34,849 bases of DNA, taken from positions 1 through 34,849 of the forward strand of contig JAQVTJ010000004.1 of assembly GCA_028700095.1 (NCBI GenBank), written 5' to 3'. Below the pieces are notes generated by a model. It worked only from the letters and a program-made list of their open reading frames with translations. It did no database searches and was not told the DNA's origin. Shown here one piece after another: positions 25,249-34,435 of this stretch. Origin of the DNA: Methanobacterium sp. GTDB taxonomy: Archaea; Methanobacteriota; Methanobacteria; Methanobacteriales; Methanobacteriaceae. Positions within the stretch are counted from its first letter, which is position 1, and the number at the start of each line of letters is the position of its first letter. A program made the translations under genes and the position numbers.

Positions 25249-26171
25249 ATGGTATTTGATGAATCAGGAAAAATATGGTTTAACGGCGAATTTGTTAACT
25301 GGAAGGATGCAAACATACATGTCCTTTCTCATGTAGTTCATTATGGTTCCAGTGTTTTTGAAGGAATACGATGTTATGATACAAAAAATGGTGCTGTTAT
25401 ATTTCGTTTGAATGAACATGTGGAAAGACTTAAAAATTCAGGTAAAATTTATAGAATGGACATCCCCTACACAACTGATGAGCTTGTATCGGCTATTATT
25501 AATATTATAAAGATTAATAATTTAAAGGATTGCTATATAAAACCTGTTGCATTTAGAGGATACAAAGAGTTAGGGGTTTATCCACTTAAATGCCCTCTAG
25601 AAACAGTTATTGCTGCATGGAAATGGGGAAAATATCTTGGTGTAGATGCACTTGAAAATGGAGTGGATTTAGGTGTATCTACATGGAGGCGAATGGCACC
25701 AAACACCCTTCCTAATATGGCCAAAGCAGGGGCCAACTACATGAATTCTCAACTGGCAAAGATGGAAGCTGTGTTCAATGGTTTTGAAGAGGCAATAATG
25801 CTTGATTACGCATGAAGTGTAAGTGAAGGAAGTGGTGAAAACATATTTTTGGTTAAAGATGATACAATCTACACACCACATTCATCTCTTTCCATACTAT
25901 CTGGAATTACAAGGATGCTGTAATTAAAATAGCCCAAAATAGTGGAATGGAAGTTAAGGAAGAGCCTATTCCGAGAGAAATGCTTTATCTGGCTGATGAA
26001 ATTTTTTTAACAGGAACAGCAGCCGAAATAACTCCAGCTAGATCAGTTGATAAAATACAAATAGGAAACGGTAAAAGAGGAAAAGTAACCAAAAAACTAC
26101 AGGATAAATTTTTCAATATCATTAATGGAAATGAAGAAGATAAATATGGTTGGTTAACCTGTGTAGAATAA
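25249..26171 (+). pseudogene. ilvE: Broken branched-chain amino acid aminotransferase
   Basis: This fold-type IV PLP enzyme would transaminate the keto acids of valine, leucine and isoleucine. The N-terminal 188 residues are intact from ATG 25249 (SD GGGGG) and include KIWFNGEFV, VVHYGSSVFEGIRCY and the PLP lysine K159 in PNMAKAGANYMNSQL. At 25813-25815 a TGA interrupts DYA*SVSEGSGENIFLV, where relatives carry Gly, so one GGA-to-TGA change explains it. The frame then continues to ILSGITR and shifts at about 25912-25914, where one base (probably a G of AGGGAT) is missing. The rest, DAVIKIAQNSGMEVKEEPIP to the TAA at 26171, is good coding sequence including TGTAAEITPARSVD. Restoring one base gives a normal 307 residues. 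The rest of the frame is well kept, so inactivation looks recent. Confidence 0.93.
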
Positions 26172-26186
26172 ATTATAACTAACAAC

Positions 26187-26206
26187 TTATAAGTTATAAC
26201 TTATAA
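26187..26206. repeat. Second copy of palindrome TTATAAGTTATAACTTATAA (candidate parS-like site)
   Basis: This 20-bp perfect palindrome is identical to the core at 7111-7130. It begins 15 bp after the end of the ilvE pseudogene and lies about 100 bp before uppP. An additional half-site-like TTATAACT is at 26173-26180. The sequence is too long for two identical copies to be expected by chance in 35 kb, even at this AT content. See the ParA/ParB-like entries for a possible binding protein. Confidence 0.7.
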
Positions 26207-26308
26207 TTCTTTTTTATAAAAATAAATTTAGTTATCTAAAAAAAATAATAAAAACAGATATGGTTTTAATTAAATTTCAAATATAATCATTATAGTGGTG
26301 ATATAAAA

Positions 26309-27130
26309 ATGGATATTTATCAAGCAATAATTTTAGGAGTAGTTCAGGGTTTAACAGAATTTCTTCCAGTAAGTAGTTCTGCACATCTAGTATTTATTAC
26401 ACAGCATTTAGGTTTACAACAAAGTGTAGCATTTGATACATTATTACATCTAGGAACACTTGTAGCTGTTGTAGGATATTTCTTAAAAGATATTATAGAA
26501 TTAATCACTTCATTCATATCAAGTATTATGGATATTTTCAGGGGAAAATTCAAAGAAGGATTAGAAGAAACCCCATTTAAAAAACTTACATGGCTCTTAT
26601 TTGTAGGAACAATACCTGCTGGTTTTATGGGAATTTTACTACAAAAACAGTTTGAAGCTCTTTTTAATTCTGTTATATATGTTGGATTCTTTTTGATTAT
26701 AACCGGATTTTTATTATGGGCTGCTGAAAGAGTTAAACCTGGAGAAAAAGATGTTAAAGATATTTCATTTAAAAATGCCCTGGTAATAGGTGTTGCACAG
26801 GGTATTGCAATAGCACCAGGTATTTCAAGATCAGGTGCAACTATCTTTGCAGGTTTATTCTCAGGACTTAACAGAGAGTTAGCAGCAAGGTACAGTTTTT
26901 TATTATCAATACCAGCTATTTTTGGTGCTACTTTAGTACAAATTAAAGATATAACAAGTTTTGATGCAAATATTGATGTTTTATTATGTGGATTTTTATC
27001 TGCATTAATTTTTGGTTATCTAGCAATTAAATTATTACTTAAAATAATTAAAGAACGTACATTGATGATATTTGCATACTATTGTTGGATTGTAGGTATA
27101 GCTGCAATACTTATCTCAATAAATTCTTAA
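26309..27130 (+). CDS. uppP: Undecaprenyl-diphosphatase family (UppP/BacA)
   Basis: This integral membrane phosphatase removes one phosphate from polyprenyl diphosphate to recycle the lipid carrier for cell-wall precursors; in this archaeal group that would be the pseudomurein or glycan carrier. The 273-residue protein has both signature regions: GVVQGLTEFLPVSSSAHLVF (residues 10-29, with the catalytic Glu/Ser) and GIAPGISRSG-type sequence (IAIAPGISRSGATIFAG, about residue 167 on). Around seven or eight hydrophobic helices are visible. ATG 26309 has GGTGAT upstream. The gene is single and convergent with cobT. Confidence 0.94.
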   Translation: MDIYQAIILGVVQGLTEFLPVSSSAHLVFITQHLGLQQSVAFDTLLHLGTLVAVVGYFLKDIIELITSFISSIMDIFRGKFKEGLEETPFKKLTWLLFVGTIPAGFMGILLQKQFEALFNSVIYVGFFLIITGFLLWAAERVKPGEKDVKDISFKNALVIGVAQGIAIAPGISRSGATIFAGLFSGLNRELAARYSFLLSIPAIFGATLVQIKDITSFDANIDVLLCGFLSALIFGYLAIKLLLKIIKERTLMIFAYYCWIVGIAAILISINS

Positions 27131-27209
27131 AAAAAAAATAATTTATTTTACTAAAGATTTTATTTTATTATTTTTTTTATTTTTATAAAATTATATAGAA
27201 AATATTTTT

Positions 27210-28280
27210 TTAAAACATTTCCTTACAAAGATCTTCAGTTTTAACTCTTATATCTTCTATTGAAATATTTTTAAGCATTGCTGCTAACATAGCCCCTCCT
27301 GCACCTACCCCTTCTTTTACAGAGCCTTTTGTATAGTTTACAAGACATATTGTATTTGATTTTTCAAAATAGGGATTAACTGCCATAATAGGAATATCTG
27401 CAATTTGATTGGTTATGAAGTTAATATCAGAGGTTTCATCTTCTGCAACAAAGATTGTTGTTCCTATTGATAATGAACTAAAATCATATTCTGGTAATAT
27501 ACCTTTAATAACAGCACAAACAGCAGTCATTTGTGTGCCTCCTGCAAGTGTAACTGGTACATTACTTCCTATTACAATACCTGCTACTGCTGGAATCATA
27601 GGATCTCCCACTGCATCTATAGCTTTAAAAGGTTCATTTACTAGTTCACCAGCTTTATATCCTGAATTTAATAGTCCATTTTCAACAACACTATGTTTAA
27701 GTTTATGGGGATTTTCTGGTGTGCTTCCACTAATTTTATTATCCACTTCATATCCCATTGCAGTTAAAACTCCTAATGCTGTGGTAGTACCTGCAGGTGT
27801 GCTTTCCCCTATTAAAATATGATCTGTTAATTTTGAAAGGGTTTTACCAAGAAGAACACCTTTATTAAAGATTTTCTCAGAATTTTCAATGGCATTTCCC
27901 TTGTTTATATCTCCACCAGGGGTTTCATTTAATTTTACATAGGGTATATTTGGTTTAATTGCAGCACCTGCATCTACAACTAAAAATGGAATATCTGCAA
28001 GATCAAGACATGCTTTAGTTATCACAGCAGGCGTAGATGCTGCTAAACCCTCCACAACAGTTTTTGGAATCTCAGGAAGACAAATAGGTTTTCCTAACAT
28101 TACAAGTTCAACATCAGCTGCAGGAGTATAGTCAGTTAATTCTGGTGTTGCTCCTGCTCCTGTTATTCCTTTAATTCGTGATGTTAATGTACTTGCTATT
28201 ACACATAAAAATAATGAATCTTTATTTTTCAATTTATGAATTATATTTGTTGAGCCATAACATTTTATTGCTCCTTCCAT
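27210..28280 (-). CDS. cobT: Archaeal nicotinate-nucleotide:base phosphoribosyltransferase (CobT-like)
   Basis: This enzyme makes the alpha-ribotide of the lower base for cobamide assembly; methanol-using methanogens need cobamides for their methyltransferases. The 356-residue protein belongs to the archaeal CobT/UPF0284 group, recognisable by GITGAGATPELTDYTPAADVE, LNETPGGDINKGNAI, LIGESTPAGTTTALGVLTAM and VTLAGGTQMTAVCAVIKG. Length matches. GGTGA precedes ATG 28280. The gene is divergent from the Kae1-Bud32 gene. Substrate-base preference cannot be read from sequence. Confidence 0.88.
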   Translation of the reverse strand: MEGAIKCYGSTNIIHKLKNKDSLFLCVIASTLTSRIKGITGAGATPELTDYTPAADVELVMLGKPICLPEIPKTVVEGLAASTPAVITKACLDLADIPFLVVDAGAAIKPNIPYVKLNETPGGDINKGNAIENSEKIFNKGVLLGKTLSKLTDHILIGESTPAGTTTALGVLTAMGYEVDNKISGSTPENPHKLKHSVVENGLLNSGYKAGELVNEPFKAIDAVGDPMIPAVAGIVIGSNVPVTLAGGTQMTAVCAVIKGILPEYDFSSLSIGTTIFVAEDETSDINFITNQIADIPIMAVNPYFEKSNTICLVNYTKGSVKEGVGAGGAMLAAMLKNISIEDIRVKTEDLCKEMF

Positions 28281-28455
28281 TGTTTCACCTTCGATTGTTA
28301 GTTATATTATGTAAATTATATTAATAAATGATAAAAACTCTGTTGTTATGATAAGAGATTATAAATTTATATTATTATAAATATTTTATAAACTAAAATT
28401 AAATTTCATTTCTAGATGTAAAAAAAAATATATTTTGATGGAAAAGTGATTTATC

Positions 28456-30096
28456 TTGTTATGTATAGGAATTGAAGGCACAGCTGAAAAAACAGGTGTT
28501 GGAATTGTTGATTCAGAAGGTAATATTTTAGCATCAGTTGGAAAAGCATTAATACCTGAATGTGGAGGAATTCATCCTAGAGAGGCTGCAGAACATCATG
28601 CAACTACAATTGTACCATTAATAAAAGAGGCTCTTATTGAGTCAAAATTAGATTTAAATGAAATTGATCTTGTTGCATTCTCTAAAGGCCCAGGTCTTGG
28701 ACCTGCACTTAGAACTGTTGCAACTGCAGCAAGAAGTCTTTCATTAATGCTTAAAATACCCATTGTTGGAGTAAATCATTGTATTGGCCATGTTGAAATT
28801 GGGAAATTAACAACAGGTGCAATTGATCCAGTCACACTTTATGTTAGTGGTGGAAATACCCAAATAATAGCTTTTGATTCACAAAGATATAGATTATTTG
28901 GTGAAACCCTTGATGTGGCAATTGGAAATTGTCTTGACCAATTCAGCAGGGCTGTGGGACTTGGGCATCCTGGAGGGCCTAAAGTTGAAGAACTTGCAAA
29001 AAAATCCACTAACTATATTAGACTTCCTTACACTGTTAAAGGGATGGATCTATCATTTTCAGGACTTTTAACTGCTGCTATTAGAAAATATGAATCTGGT
29101 GAATCCATAGAAGATGTTTGTTACAGTCTTCAAGAAACTGCTTTTGCAATGCTTGTAGAAGTTACAGAAAGAGCCATTGCCCATACAAAAAAAGTTGAAG
29201 TACTTCTATGTGGTGGTGTTGCTGCAAATACACGGTTAAGAGAAATGCTTTCAATTATGTCTCAAAAACATTATGCAGATTTTTATATGCCTCCAATAAA
29301 ATATTGTGGTGATAATGGTGCTATGATAGCTTGGATGGGACAGTTAATGCATAAATATGGTCTAGTAACTACTATTGAAGATACTGGAATTATACAAAAA
29401 TATAGAACTGACAATGTAAATGTTCCTTGGATGGAAAGTTCTGAAAAAATATTAAAATTACCTTCAGATATATTAGAAAAAGGTGCAGAAGCTAATATAT
29501 TCCCTGGAAAATGGATGGATAAAGAGGTTATAATTAAAAAAAGGGTTCCTAAAAAATATCGAATAGATGATATTGATAATTATCTGCGGAAAAAAAGAAA
29601 TAAAGGAGAAGTAAAGCTTTTAGGACAAGCCAAAAGTTGTGGTGTTAAAACTCCTATAATATATGATATTGTAAAGGATGAAAGTTCAATTATAATGGAA
29701 AAAATAATAGGAATATCAGTGAAAGATATTTTTGAAAATACTAAAAATTCCAAATATTTTGAATTTAATAGTTTATGTGAAAAAATTGGGGAAAACATTG
29801 CAAAACTCCATAACTGTGGAATAATACATGGAGATCTTACAAGTTCAAATATAATGGTTAAAAATCATGAACTTATTTTCATAGACTTTGGACTTGGAAT
29901 GATATCAAATCTAGTTGAAGATAAAGGTGTTGATCTTTTAGTATTTAAAAAAGCAATTTCTGCAATACATCATACCATTGCACAGGAATGTATGGAATCA
30001 ATACTTTATGGATATAGATCTGCTAATAATTATAAATCCATAATATCAAAGATGAAAGAAATAGAAGGCAGAGGACGTTATATAGATAAAAATTAA
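28456..30096 (+). CDS. Kae1-Bud32 fusion: tRNA N6-threonylcarbamoyladenosine synthase and KEOPS kinase
   Basis: The 546-residue protein joins two KEOPS subunits. Residues 1 to about 325 are Kae1/TsaD, which transfers threonylcarbamoyl to A37 of ANN-decoding tRNAs; it has IGIEGTAEKTGVGIV, the metal-binding NHCIGHVEIG and YVSGGNTQ. Residues from about 345 are the small atypical kinase/ATPase Bud32, with GAEANIF at its start, the lysine-containing VIIKKRVPKKYR, the catalytic loop IIHGDLTSSNIMV and IDFGLG. The start is TTG 28456: the only nearby ATG is out of frame, GTGAT lies just upstream, and the product then begins like its homologues. The fusion is well known in Methanobacteriales and Methanococcales. 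Confidence 0.95.
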   Translation: MLCIGIEGTAEKTGVGIVDSEGNILASVGKALIPECGGIHPREAAEHHATTIVPLIKEALIESKLDLNEIDLVAFSKGPGLGPALRTVATAARSLSLMLKIPIVGVNHCIGHVEIGKLTTGAIDPVTLYVSGGNTQIIAFDSQRYRLFGETLDVAIGNCLDQFSRAVGLGHPGGPKVEELAKKSTNYIRLPYTVKGMDLSFSGLLTAAIRKYESGESIEDVCYSLQETAFAMLVEVTERAIAHTKKVEVLLCGGVAANTRLREMLSIMSQKHYADFYMPPIKYCGDNGAMIAWMGQLMHKYGLVTTIEDTGIIQKYRTDNVNVPWMESSEKILKLPSDILEKGAEANIFPGKWMDKEVIIKKRVPKKYRIDDIDNYLRKKRNKGEVKLLGQAKSCGVKTPIIYDIVKDESSIIMEKIIGISVKDIFENTKNSKYFEFNSLCEKIGENIAKLHNCGIIHGDLTSSNIMVKNHELIFIDFGLGMISNLVEDKGVDLLVFKKAISAIHHTIAQECMESILYGYRSANNYKSIISKMKEIEGRGRYIDKN

Positions 30097-30193
30097 AATA
30101 AATAATATTATAACTATAAATTTAATATTTTCATCTTTATACCTGCACATAATTATTATTATCTAAATAATCTGAAATATAAAAAAAAAAAAA

Positions 30194-30201
30194 TTTATAT
30201 A
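30194..30201 (+). promoter_or_regulatory. TATA box of the rdgB-rpsO-recJ-like operon
   Basis: TTTATATA follows a long A-run (BRE-like purines). The predicted start of transcription, near 30224-30228, leaves only a very short leader before rdgB. Confidence 0.55.
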
Positions 30202-30235
30202 ATAAAAAAAAAATTTTGAGATTATGGGGAAATAC

Positions 30236-30787
30236 ATGAAGATAACATTTATAACTAGTAACCAACACAAAGTAAAAGAAGCCAAAGCTATCTTTGATAA
30301 TTTTGGAATTGAACTGGAACATGTAAATATCAGCTATCCAGAAATCCAAGGAGATCTGGTAGATGTAGCTAGGTACGGTGCAAAACATGTTGCCAAGCGT
30401 CTTGGCAAACCAGTGATAGTTGAAGACGCAGGTATTTTCATAAAACATCTTGATTGGTTTCCAGGAACATATTCATCATATGTACAGGAAACACTGGGAA
30501 ATCAAGGTATATTAAAACTTATGAGTGATGTTAAAGACAGATATGCCGAATTCAGGTCGGTTATTGGGTTCTGCACCCCCAAAACCGAGCCCGAGATTTT
30601 TTTAGGTACTGTCAATGGAAGTATAGGATATTCTGAGAAAGGTAACTGTGGATTTGCATATGATCCCATATTCATACCTAAAGGATATGATAAAACCTTT
30701 GGAGAATTATCCATAACTGAAAAAAATAAATTTTCTCATCGCAGAAAATCGCTTGAAAAGTTTGTAAAATGGTATAAAAATTTATAG
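30236..30787 (+). CDS. XTP/dITP diphosphatase (Ham1/RdgB family)
   Basis: This housecleaning enzyme hydrolyses ITP, dITP and XTP to monophosphates so that deaminated purines stay out of nucleic acids. The 183-residue product has TSNQHKVKEAKAIF at the N-terminus, VIVEDAGIFI with the metal-binding Asp, FPGTYSSYV, and GFAYDPIFIPKGYDKTF. It ends FSHRRKSLEKFVKW, all typical of the family. I use ATG 30236 because GGGGA lies 5 nt upstream and relatives begin MKI; ATG 30224, four codons earlier, would be almost leaderless given the TATA box position. rpsO starts 10 bp after the stop. Confidence 0.94.
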   Translation: MKITFITSNQHKVKEAKAIFDNFGIELEHVNISYPEIQGDLVDVARYGAKHVAKRLGKPVIVEDAGIFIKHLDWFPGTYSSYVQETLGNQGILKLMSDVKDRYAEFRSVIGFCTPKTEPEIFLGTVNGSIGYSEKGNCGFAYDPIFIPKGYDKTFGELSITEKNKFSHRRKSLEKFVKWYKNL

Positions 30788-30797
30788 AGATGATTAA

Positions 30798-31199
30798 ATG
30801 GCAATAAAACCTGAATGGACAGAATATTCAAATGAAGAAATTGAAGAATTAATATTAAAACTCAGAAAAGAAGGTAAATCCACAAGTGTTATAGGGGTTA
30901 TTTTAAGGGATCAATATGGAATTCCTGATGTTAAAACAGTAAAAGGAGATAAAATAACTGCAATACTTGAAAAACATGGTCAAGGAGAAGAATATCCAGA
31001 AGAACTTATTAACCTCATAAAAAAAGCAGTTAATATAAGAGACCATTTAACAGAAAATCCAAAGGACCTTCACACCAAAAGAGGTCTTAGGATTATTGAA
31101 TCTAAAATCAGAAGACTTGTAAGATATTATGTGAGAGAAGGTGTGCTCCCTGAAGGATGGAGATATGATCCAAAAACAGCAGCACTCATTGTTAAATAA
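30798..31199 (+). CDS. rpsO: 30S ribosomal protein S15
   Basis: The 133-residue archaeal/eukaryotic-type S15 (eukaryotic uS15 equivalent) carries the N-terminal extension PEWTEYSNEEIEELILKL, missing in bacteria. The family core IRDHLTENPKDLHTKRGLRI follows, then IRRLVRYYVREGVLPEGW. It binds the central domain of 16S rRNA. The gene sits between rdgB (10 bp) and the recJ-like gene, whose start overlaps its 3' end, so the three are one operon. Confidence 0.97.
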   Translation: MAIKPEWTEYSNEEIEELILKLRKEGKSTSVIGVILRDQYGIPDVKTVKGDKITAILEKHGQGEEYPEELINLIKKAVNIRDHLTENPKDLHTKRGLRIIESKIRRLVRYYVREGVLPEGWRYDPKTAALIVK

Positions 31200-32526
31200 G
31201 GCTAAAGAAGCCTGTGATTTACTGCGCAGGCATTTAAAGCAGGATCATGTTGTGAGAATAATTTCTCACAACGATGCTGATGGAATATCTGCAGCTGGGG
31301 TAATGTGTAATGCAATTACCAAAGAAAATGGTAAATTCCATGTTACAATCATTCCCAGATTAAAGGATGAAATACTTTCTAAATTTTTTAAGGAAAAATA
31401 TAAATTATTTATTTTCTGTGACATGGGTAGTGCTAGCCTTAAAGGTATAAGCCGTCTTAAAGCAGATATTATAATAGCAGATCACCATCAAACCAATCCT
31501 GAAACAAAAATTCCTGATAATATTGTACATGTCAATCCTCATTTATATGGATTGGACGGTACAAGGGATGTGAGTGGATCCGGAGTATCATATCTCACAA
31601 TTCGGCCTATGGGATATAAAAATCTAGCTGGACTAGCACTTGTAGGTGCATTTGGAGATATGCAATATAAAAATGGTTTTACCGGTGTTAATAAGATGAT
31701 ACTTGATGATGGTATTCTATCTAATAATATTGAAGTTCGAAATGATCTTAAAATAGCATACAAAACAGAAGAACCACTTTATAAAGCTCTTTCCCATACA
31801 ATTAATCCTCCAATTAAGGGAATTTCAGGAGATGAAGAAGGTTCAGTAACCTTCCTTGAAAAAATTGGAATTTCCTATATGGTTAAATATGCAGAATTAG
31901 ATAATGAAGAAAAAAATATTCTTAAAGAAGAGCTTGTTAAAATAAATCCCCAAATTTTCAGCAATGTTTATAGTGTACCTAATGAAATTCCAGAATTAAG
32001 AAATTTAGAAGATTATTCTAATATACTTGATGCATGTGGAAAAAATAAAAAACAAGGCCTAGGTATCAGTATATGCATAGGTGATAGGGATAAATCTATT
32101 AAAGAAGCCCAAGATCTTGTTAAAAGTTATAGTGATGATCTTGTATATGGTATTGGATGGATTAATAAAGAAGGATCAGTTATTCAAGATAATATACAAT
32201 ATATATACACCGAAGAAAAACGTAAAAAACGTATAATGGGCACTCTTTCGAGTATTGGTCTTGATCTTGAAATTTTAGATCCAACAAAACCAGTTCTTGC
32301 AATGTCTCGTATGGATAATATAATAAAAGTATCTGGAAGAACCACATCACAAATGATAGAAAAAGGTGTTAACCTAGGTTATGCTCTTGAAAATGCATCA
32401 AAAAGTTTTAATGGAGCTGGTGGTGGGCATAATATTGCTGCAGGTGCTGTAATTCCTTATAGGGAAATGAATAATTTCCTGAATCTTGTTGATGAAATAA
32501 TTAGAACACAATTGAACACCACTTAA
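31165..32526 (+). CDS. DHH-family single-strand exonuclease/phosphoesterase (archaeal RecJ/GAN-like)
   Basis: The protein has DHH motif I SHNDADGISAAG, motif III-like CDMGSA, the DHH motif ADHHQTNP, and the C-terminal DHHA1 glycine motif NGAGGGHNIAAGAVIP. It thus belongs with archaeal RecJ homologues, some of which (GAN) bind the GINS complex at the fork and some of which act as RNA/DNA exonucleases. I start at ATG 31165, which gives 453 residues and has GAAGG 8 nt upstream. GTG 31141 and TTG 31189 are in-frame alternatives, and the overlap with rpsO holds for each. Linkage with rpsO is seen in other Methanobacteriales as far as I recall. Which RecJ paralogue this is cannot be told from the sequence alone. 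Confidence 0.9.
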   Translation: MIQKQQHSLLNKAKEACDLLRRHLKQDHVVRIISHNDADGISAAGVMCNAITKENGKFHVTIIPRLKDEILSKFFKEKYKLFIFCDMGSASLKGISRLKADIIIADHHQTNPETKIPDNIVHVNPHLYGLDGTRDVSGSGVSYLTIRPMGYKNLAGLALVGAFGDMQYKNGFTGVNKMILDDGILSNNIEVRNDLKIAYKTEEPLYKALSHTINPPIKGISGDEEGSVTFLEKIGISYMVKYAELDNEEKNILKEELVKINPQIFSNVYSVPNEIPELRNLEDYSNILDACGKNKKQGLGISICIGDRDKSIKEAQDLVKSYSDDLVYGIGWINKEGSVIQDNIQYIYTEEKRKKRIMGTLSSIGLDLEILDPTKPVLAMSRMDNIIKVSGRTTSQMIEKGVNLGYALENASKSFNGAGGGHNIAAGAVIPYREMNNFLNLVDEIIRTQLNTT

Positions 32527-32583
32527 TATCATATAAATAATTTTATTAAAAATTTACAAATAAAAGGTTAATAGTGATTTATT

Positions 32584-33771
32584 ATGCATCTAACACAAGA
32601 AGAAGAGAATATGTATGCTGGTGAAGAAGGAACTGCAGTTGAAAAATGTATGGAAATTCTTGTAGCTCTTGGAGATATTTATAGAGCAGAAAAACTTGTT
32701 CCTATTACTTCTGCACAAATATCTGGTGTTTCATATAAAACTATAGGTGATGCAGGCCTTGAATTTCTTGAAGATCTTTCGAAAGATGCAATTGTTAAAG
32801 TACCATCAACACTTAACCCCACTGGTGTTGATCTTAAAATATGGAAAGAATTAGGATTTTCAGAAGATTTCACCAGAAAACAGCTTAAAATTGTAGATGC
32901 CTATCAGAAAATGGGAGTATCAACAACCTGTACATGTACACCTTATTTAATTGGTAATGTACCTATTTTAGGTTCACATATTGCATGGTCTGAATCTTCT
33001 GCTGTTTGTTATGCAAATTCTGTTTTAGGTGCACGTACTAATCGTGAAGGAGGGCCTGGAGCTCTTTCAGCTGCAATTTGTGGAAGAACTGCTGAGTATG
33101 GTTATCATCTTAAAGAGGAGAGATATCCAAATTTATATGTTGAAATTGACTGCTCTGTAATGGGTTCTGATTTTGGTGCTATAGGTTATATTGTGGGAAA
33201 TCAGGTTGGTGGGGGAATTCCATATTTTAAATTTAAAAAAAATCCATCAACTGACCAACTTAAATGGCTTGGAGCTGCACTTGCTTCATCAGGTGCTGTT
33301 GCACTTTACCATGTTGAAAACACCACCCCTGAAAGTAAATGGGCATATAAATTTATTGAATATAATAAAATAGAAAAATATTCTATTAAAAGGGAAGATA
33401 TTAATGAAATTAGAGGAAAGTTATCTACAACCAATGAAAAACCTGATTTGATTTGTGTTGGATGTCCACATGCATCTCTTGAAGAAATAAGGAAGGTAGC
33501 TGTAACAGTTGCAGGACGTAAACTTAAAAATATGTTATGGGTATGTACTTCAATTTCAGTTAAAGCTGCTTCAGATAGAATGGGTTATACCCAAATTATT
33601 GAAAATGCAGGTGGAAAAATGGTTTGTGACACTTGTATGGTGGTTGCTCCAATAGAAGAACTTGATTACAAAGTAGTTGGAGTGGATTCTGCTAAAGCAG
33701 CAAATTATGTTCCGAGTATGTGTGGAATTGATGTAATATACAATGATCTAGAAAACTTAATTATAGAATAA
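32584..33771 (+). CDS. AcnX-type phosphomevalonate dehydratase, large subunit
   Basis: The 395-residue protein is aconitase X (former DUF521). In archaea this subunit dehydrates 5-phosphomevalonate to trans-anhydromevalonate 5-phosphate in the modified mevalonate route to isoprenoid lipids. Visible are the N-terminal MHLTQEEENMYAGEEG, TTCTCTPYLIGNVP, SHIAWSESSAVCYANSVLGA and GARTNREGGPGALSAA. The Fe-S cysteine regions are CVGCPHASLEEI and VCDTCMVVAP. Length fits a stand-alone large subunit; the small subunit (DUF126-like) is not next to it and must lie elsewhere. ATG 32584 has GTGAT close upstream. A gap of 57 bp separates it from the RecJ-like gene, so the link to that operon is possible but unproven. 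Confidence 0.9.
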   Translation: MHLTQEEENMYAGEEGTAVEKCMEILVALGDIYRAEKLVPITSAQISGVSYKTIGDAGLEFLEDLSKDAIVKVPSTLNPTGVDLKIWKELGFSEDFTRKQLKIVDAYQKMGVSTTCTCTPYLIGNVPILGSHIAWSESSAVCYANSVLGARTNREGGPGALSAAICGRTAEYGYHLKEERYPNLYVEIDCSVMGSDFGAIGYIVGNQVGGGIPYFKFKKNPSTDQLKWLGAALASSGAVALYHVENTTPESKWAYKFIEYNKIEKYSIKREDINEIRGKLSTTNEKPDLICVGCPHASLEEIRKVAVTVAGRKLKNMLWVCTSISVKAASDRMGYTQIIENAGGKMVCDTCMVVAPIEELDYKVVGVDSAKAANYVPSMCGIDVIYNDLENLIIE

Positions 33772-33946
33772 ATAAAAATGGTTTAAAAATCATGTAACTA
33801 AATTATCAACAATATACCTTATCAATCTCAACATGTATATTTTAAATACTTTAATAATTTTTATTTCAGTAAGTATATATAATTATTAATCCATATATAA
33901 TAAAATTTAGCGACTATAAGATACACTATAGGGAGGTATTTTTTTA

Positions 33947-34224
33947 ATGGAAATATGTTATATGTGATTGTTTATGATGAATAAGTTTGGATTTTTTTTA
34001 TAATAATTTTAGTAATTAGTATAACACATGTAAGTGCGACTTAGAGAAGTGAATTAAGTAAAGAATTAAGAGAAGATAATGTTCAGTTAGACCAATGTGT
34101 TGGTGGTGTTAATCAACATTCCACTAATTTTAAGACTTATGTGTATAATGTAGGATGGTGTTTTGCTGATATATGGCATTGTATTTGTTTTATAGGAGAA
34201 AATAGTTTGAAATGGTGGAATTAG
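33947..34224 (+). pseudogene. Broken gene for a small signal-peptide protein
   Basis: A strong SD (GGGAGG, 33931-33936) leads to ATG 33947, with further ATGs at 33974 and 33977. From 33977 the product starts NKFGFF and then shifts frame in a run of eight T (33992-33999). One more T would give a typical signal peptide, FFFIIILVISITHVSA, with a cleavage-like end. The mature part has an in-frame TAG six residues before ELSKELREDNV and ends at TAG 34222 after GENSLKWWN. It contains four cysteines and several tryptophans. A homopolymer contraction plus a nonsense codon explain the damage. Family unknown; probably a former secreted or surface protein. Confidence 0.55.
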
Positions 34225-34435
34225 GAGATGTTTTGGATCGTATCTGCCAAATAGGAATAGATACCTGTAACCTTAAAAATAACATAGGTAACAGCTGGGA
34301 AAAGCTCTTGAACACTAGTATCTTCAGTGGATTTATTAATAACAGGGGCAATATCGTCTAATAATATATAATAATTAGGTCATAAAAAAAATGATGTTAT
34401 TTCTGAATTAAACGATTAAAAATTGGGATTAATAA

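Noticed and set aside
25813..25815. TGA in ilvE read as selenocysteine or other recoding
   Set aside because: The position is Gly in relatives, not Cys. No SECIS-like hairpin is apparent, and a frameshift about 100 bases later breaks the gene anyway.
33921..33936. TACACTATAGGGAGG resembles the 3' half of a phage T7 promoter
   Set aside because: The resemblance is partial; the GGGAGG is better explained as the SD of the adjacent broken gene, and T7-type polymerase promoters are not expected in a methanogen.
34212..34361. 49-codon frame starting MVELGDVLD, and an equally protein-like reading of the same stretch on the minus strand
   Set aside because: Neither has a convincing SD or family; both cannot be real, and the region is otherwise decayed.
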